The position numbers and the translations under genes were made by a program. From CAZNER01 sp964572065 (GTDB lineage Bacteria > Patescibacteriota > Dojkabacteria > JAHIVN01): 20,571 bases of DNA. The notes below the pieces were generated by a model. It did no database searches, was not told where the DNA came from, and worked only from the letters and a program-made list of their open reading frames with translations. Of the stretch, positions 5,840-15,073 are shown in pieces; within the stretch, counting starts at the first letter, position 1, and the number at the start of each line of letters is the position of its first letter. The DNA lies in assembly GCA_964572065.1 (NCBI GenBank), contig CAZNER010000034.1, positions 1 to 20,571 on the forward strand, in the 5' to 3' direction.

Positions 5840-6769
5840 ATGATTAAAGTTTTCGGTCATAAATCACCTGATACTGATACAGTATGTTCAGCAATCGCTT
5901 ATGCATGGTATCTTAAAAATAAAAAAAATAAAGATGCAGAAGCTTTTGTTCAAGGGGAACTAAATAAGGAAACCTTATTAGTTTTAAATAAATTTAAAAT
6001 CGAAAAACCGGAGTTTTTAGATAATATAACAGAAAATGATGAGGTTATAGTTGTAGATACAAATAATCCAGAAGAACTACCTGATAATATTAATTATTCT
6101 AATTTAATTGAGGTCATTGATCATCATAAATTAGCTGGCGGTCTAATTACTCCAAAGCCCATTAAAATAACAATTAGGCCAATTGCCTGTACAGCAACTA
6201 TCATTTGGCAACAAATGCAAAGTGAAAATAACACTGATATCCCAGATTCAATAGCAGGTATACTTTTTTCTGCCATTATCTCTGACACATTAAAATTCAC
6301 TAGCCCAACCACTACTGATCAAGACAAAAAAGCTGCTGTACAATTAGCTAAAATAGCTAAAATTGATATCGATAAACACACTGAGGAAATGTTTAAAGCA
6401 AAATCTGATCTTTCTGGTATGAGTCCGAAAGATATATTACTTAGTGATAGTAAATTGTTCGACATGTCATCCAAGAAAGTACTGATATCAGTATTAGAAA
6501 CTACTAAACCATCTAATGCAATGGATATTAAAGGAGAATTAGAAAAAACGATGGGAGAGATCAAAAAAGAACAATCATTAGACGTAATGTTTTTCTTTAT
6601 TATAGATATATTGAAATCCGAAGCTACACTAATAGTTCCATCAAAAATTGAGAAAGAAATTACTGAAAAGGCTTTTGAATCGTCCTTTAAAGATGGATTA
6701 ATGATACTTCCTAAAGTTGTCTCAAGAAAGAAACAAATAGTACCAGTCGTAGAAAAAGCATTAAAATAA
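5840..6769 (+). CDS. ppaC: Manganese-dependent inorganic pyrophosphatase (DHH family II)
   Basis: A 309-residue cytosolic enzyme hydrolysing pyrophosphate to two phosphates, which pulls nucleotide polymerisation and tRNA charging forward. All family II signatures are visible: 'GHKSPDTDT' (6-14) with metal ligands His7, Asp11 and Asp13; 'VVDTNN' with Asp73; the 'DHH' triad at 94-96; 'ISDT' with Asp149; and the C-terminal substrate-binding 'SRKKQ' (295-299). Its length equals the usual 305-310 residues, so it lacks the CBS/DRTGG regulatory insertion of larger relatives. It is a single gene on the plus strand, ending convergently with pyrG, and is followed by an AT-rich hairpin that may be its terminator. 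Confidence 0.96.
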   Translation: MIKVFGHKSPDTDTVCSAIAYAWYLKNKKNKDAEAFVQGELNKETLLVLNKFKIEKPEFLDNITENDEVIVVDTNNPEELPDNINYSNLIEVIDHHKLAGGLITPKPIKITIRPIACTATIIWQQMQSENNTDIPDSIAGILFSAIISDTLKFTSPTTTDQDKKAAVQLAKIAKIDIDKHTEEMFKAKSDLSGMSPKDILLSDSKLFDMSSKKVLISVLETTKPSNAMDIKGELEKTMGEIKKEQSLDVMFFFIIDILKSEATLIVPSKIEKEITEKAFESSFKDGLMILPKVVSRKKQIVPVVEKALK

Positions 6770-6774
6770 ATTAA

Positions 6775-6870
6775 CTAGGAAGATATTTAGAAGAAGAGGG
6801 TTTCAAAATAATACATAGTGGAACCAAATAAGGACCAATTGTTAAGGATATTAAGAAATATTTATTGTAA
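6775..6870 (+). pseudogene. Possible coding remnant with an in-frame stop
   Basis: Just after ppaC, one frame reads LGRYLEEEGFKIIHSGTK, then TAA (6829-6831), then GPIVKDIKKYLL and TAA. The amphipathic, protein-like composition on both sides of the stop suggests the decayed C-terminus of a lost gene, but the stretch is short and no family was recognised. It has no start codon. It overlaps the 5' arm of the proposed terminator. Confidence 0.3.
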
Positions 6871-6902
6871 GAATTTAATTTATTAATTTCTTAATATTTT
6901 TT
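6848..6902 (+). terminator. AT-rich hairpin plus T-run after ppaC
   Basis: ATATTAAGAAAT (6848-6859) and ATTTCTTAATAT (6886-6897) are perfect inverted repeats separated by 26 nt, followed by a run of T (6897-6902). The stem has 12 bp but few GC pairs, so it would be weak. Its 3' arm overlaps the end of the convergent pyrG. Confidence 0.4.
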
Positions 6903-8522
6903 ATCAATCGCTGCTTTAATTAAATTATCAAAAAGAGGATTTGGTTTCATAGGTCTGCTTGTAAACTCAGGATGAGATTGCGTAGCGACAAAAAAAGGAT
7001 GCACACTCTTAGGGAGTTCAATAAATTCCATTAAGGTTTTATCAGGAGAACATCCAGAAAACACCAATCCTTTTTTTTCGATCCTCTCAATATATTTAGG
7101 ATTTACCTCATATCTATGTCTATGTCTCTCATATACTCTTTTTTTATCATTATAAAATCTCCTAACTAAACTTCCTTTTTTTAGATCAGCAGGCCATAAA
7201 CCTAATCTCATAGTTCCTCCATACCCTTTCTTAGCAATAGCCTCTCTCTGCTCTTTTATGATATCAATTACTGGATACTTTGTATTTTCATCTACTTCAG
7301 TTGAATTAGCTCCTTTTAAATTACATTCATTTCTTGCAAACTCAATAACAGCCACCTGCATACCCAAACAAAGACCTAAATAAGGAATTTTATTTTTACG
7401 GCAATAATTTATTGCCATTATTTTCCCCTCTATACCACTAGTACCAAAGCCTCCTGGAACAATAATACAGTCAACTTTTTCTAATTCTTTTAATCTGTTT
7501 TTATCTTCTTCAATTGACTTGGCATTGATCCATATCAATTCTGGCTTTCTTCTATTATGCCAAGAAGCATGCCTAACTGCCTCAACTACAGATATGTATG
7601 AATCTTTTAATGTAAATTTCCCTGAATCTATATACTTACCAATAATAGCTACCCTTACTTGTTTCTTTAATTTCTTAATTCTTTCTATATAATCTTTCCA
7701 TTTATTATCAATCCTTTTCCTCTTTTTTATATCAAATATTTTTAATATTTTTTCATCAAGTTTTTGTCTATGCAGTATTAATGGCATTTCATAAATATTA
7801 TCTACATCTGGTGCAGAAAATATCTTATCCAAATGTATACCGCAAGATACTGATATCTTCTTTATCCTTGGTTTATCAAGAAAAGTTTCCCCACGACCAA
7901 TTACCATATCAGGCTTTATACCAGTATAACCTAGATCTGCTATAGCATGCTGAATAGGTTTAGTTTTCATTTCTCCAAGATGTTTAGGAGTTGGCAAATA
8001 TGCTATCTCAATATACATAACTGGATATTTGTCTTCGATTAGCTGTGCTGCTTTTAAAAATAAAACATTCTCATAGTCGCCTACTACTCCACCTATCTCA
8101 ATAAGTATAAAATCGTACTTATCTTTTTTACTAATCCTAATTATTTGTCTCTTTATCTCGTTAGTTACATGAGGAATGTACATTACAGTTTTTCCTAAAT
8201 ATTCCCCTCGTCTTTCTTTTTCTAAGACATTGAATAGAACTTTTCCAGAAGTTATATTATTATCCCTAGACAAAGTAATATCCAAGAATCGCTCATAATT
8301 TCCCAAATCTTGATCTATTTCTCCTCCATCTTCTGTAACCCACACTTCTCCATGTTCTGTAGGACGCATCGTCCCAGCATCTGAATTTAGGTACGGATCA
8401 ATCTTAATAACAGTAACTTTATAACCAAAATTTTTAAGAAGATTTCCAATCGAAGCGGTTATAACACCTTTCCCTAACCCCGAAATAACACCACCAATTA
8501 TGAATATAAATTTGGTTTGCAT
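6891..8522 (-). CDS. pyrG: CTP synthase
   Basis: A 543-residue enzyme of the usual length that makes CTP from UTP, ATP and glutamine in the cytosol. The N-terminal amidoligase domain (about 1-270) starts with the P-loop-like 'GGVISGLGKGV' (10-20) and contains 'DPYLNSDAGTMRPTEHGEV' (42-60) and 'EIGGVVGDYEN' (142-152). 'EMKTKPIQHA' (184-193) and 'SAPDVDNIYEMPL' (236-248) are the allosteric and UTP-site segments. The C-terminal class I glutaminase domain has 'PGGFG' (356-360), the nucleophile Cys385 in 'GLCLGMQ', and His517/Glu519 in 'SHPEF'. All catalytic residues are intact. It lies 109 bp downstream of the PEP-synthase-like gene on the same strand, with room for its own promoter. The start is the ATG at 8520-8522. 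Confidence 0.97.
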   Translation of the reverse strand: MQTKFIFIIGGVISGLGKGVITASIGNLLKNFGYKVTVIKIDPYLNSDAGTMRPTEHGEVWVTEDGGEIDQDLGNYERFLDITLSRDNNITSGKVLFNVLEKERRGEYLGKTVMYIPHVTNEIKRQIIRISKKDKYDFILIEIGGVVGDYENVLFLKAAQLIEDKYPVMYIEIAYLPTPKHLGEMKTKPIQHAIADLGYTGIKPDMVIGRGETFLDKPRIKKISVSCGIHLDKIFSAPDVDNIYEMPLILHRQKLDEKILKIFDIKKRKRIDNKWKDYIERIKKLKKQVRVAIIGKYIDSGKFTLKDSYISVVEAVRHASWHNRRKPELIWINAKSIEEDKNRLKELEKVDCIIVPGGFGTSGIEGKIMAINYCRKNKIPYLGLCLGMQVAVIEFARNECNLKGANSTEVDENTKYPVIDIIKEQREAIAKKGYGGTMRLGLWPADLKKGSLVRRFYNDKKRVYERHRHRYEVNPKYIERIEKKGLVFSGCSPDKTLMEFIELPKSVHPFFVATQSHPEFTSRPMKPNPLFDNLIKAAIDKKY

Positions 8523-8631
8523 GAAATGAGTTACTTATCTGAAATCACACTTATAGTATATAATTAAATTTTAAAAATCAAGTAATAAAAATATTGAAAT
8601 TAATAATTGATTTTTTACAAGAGATTTTGAT

Positions 8632-11136
8632 TTATTTCTTTTTCTTCGTTATTAAACTCTTTTCTGCATCATAAATATAATCACGTGTTTGATCTAACAT
8701 CTCTAAATCTACTAAAACAGAGGTCGCACCAAATTCCACAATCTTTTTTATTAAATCGGGATTAGAAGCAACTGACCTACTATAAACTTGAGAATGAACT
8801 TTATTTTTATTACATGCTTTAATAACTCTTTTTAATGCCCATAAAACCGACTTATGAGTTCCATTATATTCTTTAGATATCTTCGGATTTGCTTTATCAA
8901 CTCCAAGCATAAGCTGAGACAACATATCTATATCAAATACAACTCCATCTATCCCTAAATCTAATACCTTATCAATTGTCACAGCAACCGATGGAACTTG
9001 AACAGTTAATAATAATTTAAATGTCGATGATCTTCTAAATCCAAAAGAAGATAAAAGCTTCTTTAGCTCTTTCATTTCTCTATAAGTCCTAACAAAAGGT
9101 GCTGCGATCCAGACATTTTTTATACCTTCTTTATTTCTGATAATCCTAATTGCCTCAAGTTCAAGTTCTAATTCATCAGAGCTAGAAATTAATCTATAAG
9201 TACCTCTATAACCTAATAATGGATTCTCTTCACTTGATTCAATTTCATGCCCACTTTTTAACTCTGCATATTCTGTTGTTGATAAATCCGATAATTTATA
9301 TATAACCGGTCTAGGATCGAAAGACTTGGCTACTCTAAATACTCCCGTAACAATATCATTGATATACTTTTCTTTATCTTTTTTACGTTTCAGTACAGAT
9401 TGAGGATGAATAGTCTCATCAGTAAAGATATCTCTTAGACTTACATTAGCTACTCCATCAATATTTTTATCAACTAAAGATGGAGATCTATTGAGTTCAT
9501 CTAAATCTATAAAAATTTTTGTTGCAGTCTTTTTAACCTCTTTAACTTTCTTGTCAACCTTTTCATGTCTCTTTTTTTCCTTTTTATCTCCCGATTCTTT
9601 TTCTTCTTTCACATTTTTACTTATCATTTTCTCAATTTCAATCAAAGCTTCCCTTGTAGCACCTGTAATGATATCACCACGGCTTCCATCAACTGTAATA
9701 AGTTCATTATTCCTTAATACTTTAGTAGCAATATTAGTATTAACTACACATGGGATACCTAGCCCCTTTGCCATTATAGTCTCATAAGAATCCTTATTTC
9801 GTACATCAGTAATAATTGCAATAACATTATCTAACTTACCCTCAAATTCAGATGTTACTTTATCTGCTACAATAACAGTCCCCTTCTTAATGTTTTTTAA
9901 ATCTTTCTTTGAGTTAATAATCTTCACTGCACCAGCCACAATTCCATCATTAGTTACTTCGCCTGACAATATAACTTTATTATCTTCATCCTTATTTTTA
10001 CTATCTGATTCTCTCTTTTGAGGAGCTTTTTGTATATTATTCTTTACTTTCTTCTCCTTCTGTACATCTACTCTTTTATCTTCTGCTGACTCTACCCTTG
10101 CTCTTAAAGCTGCAAATGTAGGTGTTTTCTTCCATGACTCACCTTCATCGATTTTTAACTTTGTAATAGCTCTAGTTTGTACAATCCAAATTCTACCACC
10201 TTCATATGTCCATTCAATTTCCTGTGGCTCTGCAAGTTTTTTCTCTATATCTTTGCCTAATTTTACTAATTTATTAATATACTTACTTTCAAGTTTTTGT
10301 CTTACCTTCCAGACATCACTTACCTTTACCTTTACATTAGGATCTTCACCTTTCTTACTTCTTCCTTTTCTTACCATCATCCATTCTTGAGGAACAATCT
10401 TCTTCTCTATAATCTCCTCTTTTCCCTTACCCACCAAATATGTATCAGGCACTAGTTGACCTGTAGCTAATACCTCACCTAAACCTAAGACAGCCTCAAT
10501 TGAAATTTTAGTTTCATCATTATCAATTGGATTAATAGAGAAGAGCATTCCACTAACTTCGGATTGAATCATCTTTTGAACTATAACTGCCATTTTTAAA
10601 GAAGATAAATCCTTTTTAATACTCAAAGAATTAAACAAATTTTGAGGCGTAAATAATGAAGCCCAACAACATTTAATCTTTTCAATAACATCATTTTTCC
10701 CCTTTATATTTAAGAATGAAGAATATTCACCAGAAAAAGTATCCCTTTTCATACTGTCAAAAAGCAAAGAACTCCTAACTGCTACATAAGTATCTGTAAA
10801 TCCCGATAAAGAGGCATAAGCCCTTGAAATAACCTTTTTTAAATCTTTACTCAAATCGTACTTTAAAATGCTGCTTCTAATCTTTTTAGAAACACTCTCT
10901 ACACTAACACTATCAGACAGATCTAAATTATATAACTCTTTATCAATAAATTCAGACAGTTTATTATCTACAAGATATCTACCAAAGGCATCGGTAGTTA
11001 TTACAAATCCATTGGGAACAGGGATACGCTTAGACACAAGCACTCCAAGATTAGCAGCTTTCAAACCAATAAATTCAACCTCAACATCTCCTAATTTTGA
11101 AAATGGAATAATTATATCTTTGATTACTTTTGACAT
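8632..11136 (-). CDS. PEP synthase-like protein with lost catalytic residues
   Basis: An 834-residue protein with the phosphoenolpyruvate synthase layout. Residues 1-325 are the ATP-grasp pyruvate/ATP-binding domain, with 'AVRSS' (119-123), 'TFSGEYSSFLN' (133-143), 'GLGEVLATGQLVPD' (218-231) and 'EIEW...IVQTR' (306-322), all apparently intact. Residues 390-490 are the swivelling phosphohistidine domain, and 555-820 the PEP/pyruvate TIM barrel ('ENPLLGYRGTYR', 637-648). The phospho-carrier His of 'TCHAAI' is Tyr451 (codon TAT at 9784-9786), with gap-free flanks 'TDVRNKDSYETIMAKGLGIP'. In the barrel, the Glu of 'CEIPS' is Gln713, the 'ND' before 'LTQLTLG' is Asp-Met (737-738), and the Cys of 'CGQ' is Tyr785. 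A Lys/Glu-rich linker (500-540) joins the domains. It is probably not a working PEP synthase, though it may still bind ATP. Gene order is compatible with loose clustering upstream of pyrG. Confidence 0.85.
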   Translation of the reverse strand: MSKVIKDIIIPFSKLGDVEVEFIGLKAANLGVLVSKRIPVPNGFVITTDAFGRYLVDNKLSEFIDKELYNLDLSDSVSVESVSKKIRSSILKYDLSKDLKKVISRAYASLSGFTDTYVAVRSSLLFDSMKRDTFSGEYSSFLNIKGKNDVIEKIKCCWASLFTPQNLFNSLSIKKDLSSLKMAVIVQKMIQSEVSGMLFSINPIDNDETKISIEAVLGLGEVLATGQLVPDTYLVGKGKEEIIEKKIVPQEWMMVRKGRSKKGEDPNVKVKVSDVWKVRQKLESKYINKLVKLGKDIEKKLAEPQEIEWTYEGGRIWIVQTRAITKLKIDEGESWKKTPTFAALRARVESAEDKRVDVQKEKKVKNNIQKAPQKRESDSKNKDEDNKVILSGEVTNDGIVAGAVKIINSKKDLKNIKKGTVIVADKVTSEFEGKLDNVIAIITDVRNKDSYETIMAKGLGIPCVVNTNIATKVLRNNELITVDGSRGDIITGATREALIEIEKMISKNVKEEKESGDKKEKKRHEKVDKKVKEVKKTATKIFIDLDELNRSPSLVDKNIDGVANVSLRDIFTDETIHPQSVLKRKKDKEKYINDIVTGVFRVAKSFDPRPVIYKLSDLSTTEYAELKSGHEIESSEENPLLGYRGTYRLISSSDELELELEAIRIIRNKEGIKNVWIAAPFVRTYREMKELKKLLSSFGFRRSSTFKLLLTVQVPSVAVTIDKVLDLGIDGVVFDIDMLSQLMLGVDKANPKISKEYNGTHKSVLWALKRVIKACNKNKVHSQVYSRSVASNPDLIKKIVEFGATSVLVDLEMLDQTRDYIYDAEKSLITKKKK

Positions 11137-11280
11137 ATGGCAGTTTTTAAATATATTTAAGTGTACTATATTATTAAAAACAATAATACACTGCTATTTT
11201 TATTATAATAAAAATACTTAGAGTGTCAAACTAAAATAATAAAATCATTAGAAATGTGTCTAATTACTCTAATTCATAAA

Positions 11281-13014
11281 CTATTCATTTTTATTATTCC
11301 CAATTTTACTCCTTTTCCTTCTCCTCGATTTCTTTAAATAATTAGTTACATCTAGCTCCTTCTTCCCGAAATAATTCAATATCTTCTTTGATATAGATAC
11401 AGCAGCTTCAAATTCAGGCTCAACTGTTACTGTAACACCTTTGACTTTCAATCTTCTATCTTCTTCTGGAACATGACTTCTTGCTACAACTTTTATCTTT
11501 GGATTTAAAGCTCTTGAATTCGATGCAATTATTTCACATGCAGCTTCCTCGGGTAACGCAATTACTAATGCAACTGCTCTCTCAATATCCGCCTTTTCTA
11601 AAACATCAATATTTGAAGCATCACCAAATACAATTTTGATACCTCTTTGCTTACAATAATCAACAGTATCAGTATCAGAATCTATTACAATATAAGGAAT
11701 ATTTGTCCTTTCAAGAGCCCTCCCAACATAAGTTCCTACTCTACCAAAGCCACAAATAACCACATGATTAGTAATTTCTGGTTGATCGATATCTACAATA
11801 CTATCTAATTTAACAAAAATAAACCTATATAATTTAGGACTTTTATCTCTAATATATTTACGAATCTTATAATACCAGTCATTAGCTCTAGGTATTAATA
11901 TTGGACTTAACAATATTGACAAGATACTTACAATAATGTTAATAGAATAAAACTCCTTATCTATCCAATTATTTTCAAGACCTATTTGTGACAATATAAA
12001 TGTAAATTCCCCTCCCTGATTTAAAATCAGACTTAAAAGAAAAGCAGTACGTGTTTGTTTCTTAAATATTAAAATTACAATAAAAGTCGTTATGAACTTT
12101 AATATTAACAAAACTATTAAAACTACAGATATCTTAAATATATTTCCTATAAAGAATTCAAATGACAATAATGTCCCTAAAGTCACATAAAATAGTACTG
12201 AGAAAATATCTCTTAAGGGTTTTATTTCCGAAATTATTTCATGATTTACAAAACTTTCAGATATCATAATTCCTGCTAGAAAAGCTCCCAATGTATATGA
12301 TAAACCTATTAATTCAGCTAAATAAGCAATTAACATACAAAATACAAACGATAGTATTAGAAGTATTTCAAATGATTTAAGTTTAGAAACAGATTCAAAA
12401 ACGAATGGTATCACGCTCTTTCCTAATAAAATTGCAGCACAAATAAATGCAAAGCTTTTTGCTAATGATTCGACAATACCATATATTTCGATGATTCCAC
12501 TTTGAGATATAGTATTAACTACTGCCGCGACAATCACCATAACTATATCCTGTAAAATCATCCACTGTATTATATTATTCGTAATGTTTATATCTATATC
12601 TTCACTCTTATCTATTATATGTAAAACAACTATAGTTGCACTATTTGAAAAAGCAGCTGCTAAAAACAAACCTTGATAATTCGAAAAATACAATTTTGAG
12701 AAAATGAAAGTAGAAAAAATTATAAACAAAAAAGCTTGAACAAACACACTTATAATTACCGTAAATTTAATCGATAACAATTTTGTTATAGAAAATTCTA
12801 ATCCAGTTGTAAATAAAAGAAGAGCAATTCCAATTTGAGCAACATTCCTTGATACATCAAAATCTATATATTTAGAAAACAAAGGCACTGATAAAAACAA
12901 ACCTCCAATTAAATATCCTATTAAAGCAGGCTGTTTAAGTTTCAACGCAATATATCCACCAGCTAAGGCGAAAAATAAAATAAGCAGTATTTCACGAACA
13001 AATACCTTTTCCAA
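11281..13014 (-). CDS. CPA2 family cation:proton antiporter with TrkA-N domain (Kef-like)
   Basis: A 577-residue membrane protein. Residues 1-375 hold about twelve hydrophobic segments with antiporter signatures: 'LFTTGLEFS' (67-75), 'FSNSATIVVL' (122-131), 'LQDIVMV' with Asp155, 'GAFLAGIMIS' (243-252) and 'NQGGEFTF' (332-339). Residues 415-530 form a cytoplasmic RCK/TrkA-N nucleotide-binding domain with the Rossmann motif 'GFGRVG' (422-427), Asp445 at the end of strand 2, and 'GDAS' (464-467). It probably exchanges K+ or Na+ for protons under control of a bound nucleotide. No TrkA-C domain follows; a short Lys/Arg-rich tail does. The start appears to be TTG (13012-13014): an in-frame stop lies shortly upstream and no ATG is nearby. 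The ion specificity is not readable from sequence. Confidence 0.88.
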   Translation of the reverse strand: MEKVFVREILLILFFALAGGYIALKLKQPALIGYLIGGLFLSVPLFSKYIDFDVSRNVAQIGIALLLFTTGLEFSITKLLSIKFTVIISVFVQAFLFIIFSTFIFSKLYFSNYQGLFLAAAFSNSATIVVLHIIDKSEDIDINITNNIIQWMILQDIVMVIVAAVVNTISQSGIIEIYGIVESLAKSFAFICAAILLGKSVIPFVFESVSKLKSFEILLILSFVFCMLIAYLAELIGLSYTLGAFLAGIMISESFVNHEIISEIKPLRDIFSVLFYVTLGTLLSFEFFIGNIFKISVVLIVLLILKFITTFIVILIFKKQTRTAFLLSLILNQGGEFTFILSQIGLENNWIDKEFYSINIIVSILSILLSPILIPRANDWYYKIRKYIRDKSPKLYRFIFVKLDSIVDIDQPEITNHVVICGFGRVGTYVGRALERTNIPYIVIDSDTDTVDYCKQRGIKIVFGDASNIDVLEKADIERAVALVIALPEEAACEIIASNSRALNPKIKVVARSHVPEEDRRLKVKGVTVTVEPEFEAAVSISKKILNYFGKKELDVTNYLKKSRRRKRSKIGNNKNE

Positions 13015-13112
13015 GTTACAACTAAATTAACAAGTTATTAAATATTATTAAAGCAGGAATATCATAAATATTCAAGCAAATACAATAAATTACTGCTAAA
13101 TCATAATTATAT

Positions 13113-15050
13113 TTAACTTAATGAAACAGGAACATTTATACATCCCATCTTCGATTTTCTGAATTTATATTTATATTTCGGTTTTTTCCTAAAAGAAATA
13201 TTTTTTAATCTTCTATAAGTAATTAAAAATATCATTAAAAAAACTACCGATGTAAGTAAGGCAAAAAACCAAGATAAAATGTGATAAAACGATAAAGGCT
13301 TCTTTACATCAAACTGAAAATTCTCAAAAAAATTATTATCTCCATATTTCCCAGTTACCTCAACATTATAATTTTCTATTCTTTCTACTGAATTATCATT
13401 TAAATTCGAGATATCAATAGATATTTTAGCTAATTGTCCTGGGAAAACCGCCTCGAGATAATCCCCATTAATATGCTCTTCTCTCATATTCACTTCAAAA
13501 TTATCAAACTTAACATCTTCTATTCGAAAAATATTTTGAGAATTATTCTTTATTACCAATGTTAAAGGAAAACTATTAAAGAAAATATCAGAGTCCCCTA
13601 CTTGGTAGTCAAATTCTATATTTTGTCTATCAATATCGTACTTATAACTAGATGGTTTTATCTCCAAATTATTAACTTCTAACCCTTGAATCTTCTTTAA
13701 GGGATTGATAACTCGAGGAAAACTATCCGATAAACCTCTATAACCCAAAACAATCCTACTTAAATCATACTCATCAAATTGTTCGTATAAAAATACATCT
13801 GATAGACATGGATCAACAATAACCCATCTATTTCTCTTAATATCATAAAACTCCGACCAATAATGAAAGTTATTTAATTCTCCTTCTATATCTATAAAAC
13901 CTACAACTAATCTGGAAGGAATACCTGCTTTTCTGGATAAACCAACGAATAAATCAGCATAATTTTCACATGATAAATCTCTGTCACTATTTATAATTTC
14001 TCTGACATCTATTCTATCACTCGACTGTGATCCCCGATACTTATAATTTGCAAGAATGTAATCATAAATAAACTTTGCATTTTCATAATTCGAATAATCT
14101 TCCCTAGTAATCTTATCAACAACTTCATCCACTTCGTCATTATTAAAATTCCATATTTCAGTGTCTTTTAAAAATTCACTAATCTCTTCTGTTTTTAACT
14201 GATCTGTTTCTTCACTTTTGTTCATATATATATATCCCCCTATTTTTACTTCCATTTTCTTACCTGCATCTATTATATATTCAACTATATTATTACCTTC
14301 TTTATCAGTAAACAATCTATTTGGTATAGGATCTGTATTTAGAAAATTTGCTTTTTGATATGAAGTATCACAAGGTAATGTTATAGTAAAGATCTTCCTT
14401 TCATCTGAATCATTATTTAATTCATAATTATAAGTAAATTCATACTGCTGAGCATCACCAAAAATCATCACCAACCCGAAAGGTAAGTCATCTTGTGAAT
14501 AACTTATACTTTTGAAATTCTCTTTATTCTCAAATTCATCATCACTTAAAGAAATATAACTTGGATCTCCGATTTCTTCCGATATATTTACAGAAAAATT
14601 CACCCTCTCTGTATCTTCTTCTGTCTGTACTGGTGGTATATATAATTTATCTATTAATCCTTCTCCTTTTAACAGCTGTTGAGTATTGTATTTTAATTTT
14701 AGATTAGTATCATCGCCTTTTGAGACCAACTGCTTATTTAAACTTATCCTTATCCTAACCCTATCATTCATATACTCCTTTTTAAAATTAACTGGTTCTC
14801 CATTCTCCTCTACCTCAATATTCATCATATCTGTATGTCCAGATAGAATCGAATAATCCCTTATATAAAAACCTTCTCCTTGATTAACTAAATGCACATC
14901 GTATTCAACTACCGCTTCTTTATTAGATAAAACATCAATATTTATTTTGTATTCACTTTCAGCATAAAAGTTAGCATAAACCTTCTTTTGATAAATACAC
15001 AAAAATACAGTAATTAAAAAAAATATTTTAATAGTCTTTTTCTTAAACAA
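13113..15050 (-). CDS. Exported, membrane-anchored transglutaminase-like protein
   Basis: A 645-residue protein with an N-terminal signal peptide or anchor (basic 1-8, hydrophobic 9-20), a long extracellular beta-rich region (27-300), a transglutaminase/protease-like core (about 320-420), further beta-sandwich sequence (455-585), a transmembrane helix (about 589-611) and a basic cytoplasmic tail. The core shows the Cys-His-Asp triad: Cys361 in 'SCENYADLFVGLSRKAGIP', His396 in 'FHYWSEFYD', and Asp413 in 'RWVIVDP'. This suggests an active thiol enzyme outside the cell, perhaps a protease or crosslinker at the envelope; the substrate is unknown. It begins with TTG 23 bp after the gltX stop, so the two are probably co-transcribed. 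An in-frame TGA lies upstream and no ATG intervenes. Its C-terminal tail is very Lys/Arg-rich. Confidence 0.82.
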   Translation of the reverse strand: MFKKKTIKIFFLITVFLCIYQKKVYANFYAESEYKINIDVLSNKEAVVEYDVHLVNQGEGFYIRDYSILSGHTDMMNIEVEENGEPVNFKKEYMNDRVRIRISLNKQLVSKGDDTNLKLKYNTQQLLKGEGLIDKLYIPPVQTEEDTERVNFSVNISEEIGDPSYISLSDDEFENKENFKSISYSQDDLPFGLVMIFGDAQQYEFTYNYELNNDSDERKIFTITLPCDTSYQKANFLNTDPIPNRLFTDKEGNNIVEYIIDAGKKMEVKIGGYIYMNKSEETDQLKTEEISEFLKDTEIWNFNNDEVDEVVDKITREDYSNYENAKFIYDYILANYKYRGSQSSDRIDVREIINSDRDLSCENYADLFVGLSRKAGIPSRLVVGFIDIEGELNNFHYWSEFYDIKRNRWVIVDPCLSDVFLYEQFDEYDLSRIVLGYRGLSDSFPRVINPLKKIQGLEVNNLEIKPSSYKYDIDRQNIEFDYQVGDSDIFFNSFPLTLVIKNNSQNIFRIEDVKFDNFEVNMREEHINGDYLEAVFPGQLAKISIDISNLNDNSVERIENYNVEVTGKYGDNNFFENFQFDVKKPLSFYHILSWFFALLTSVVFLMIFLITYRRLKNISFRKKPKYKYKFRKSKMGCINVPVSLS

Positions 15051-15073
15051 TTTATTGGCAGTAAAATATAATC

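Noticed and set aside
6124..6564. Two minus-strand frames within ppaC
   Set aside because: They overlap the DHH catalytic core of a full-length, well-conserved enzyme.
9491..9787. Open frame on the plus strand (98 codons)
   Set aside because: Antisense to the PEP-synthase-like gene; low-complexity Ser/Phe-rich translation that mirrors the Lys/Glu-rich linker.
10868..11221. Open frame on the plus strand (117 codons)
   Set aside because: Almost wholly antisense to the conserved ATP-grasp domain; no recognisable protein features.
11137..11280. Possible regulatory RNA upstream of the PEP-synthase-like gene
   Set aside because: The 144 bp are AT-rich with only weak self-complementarity and no riboswitch motif I recognise.
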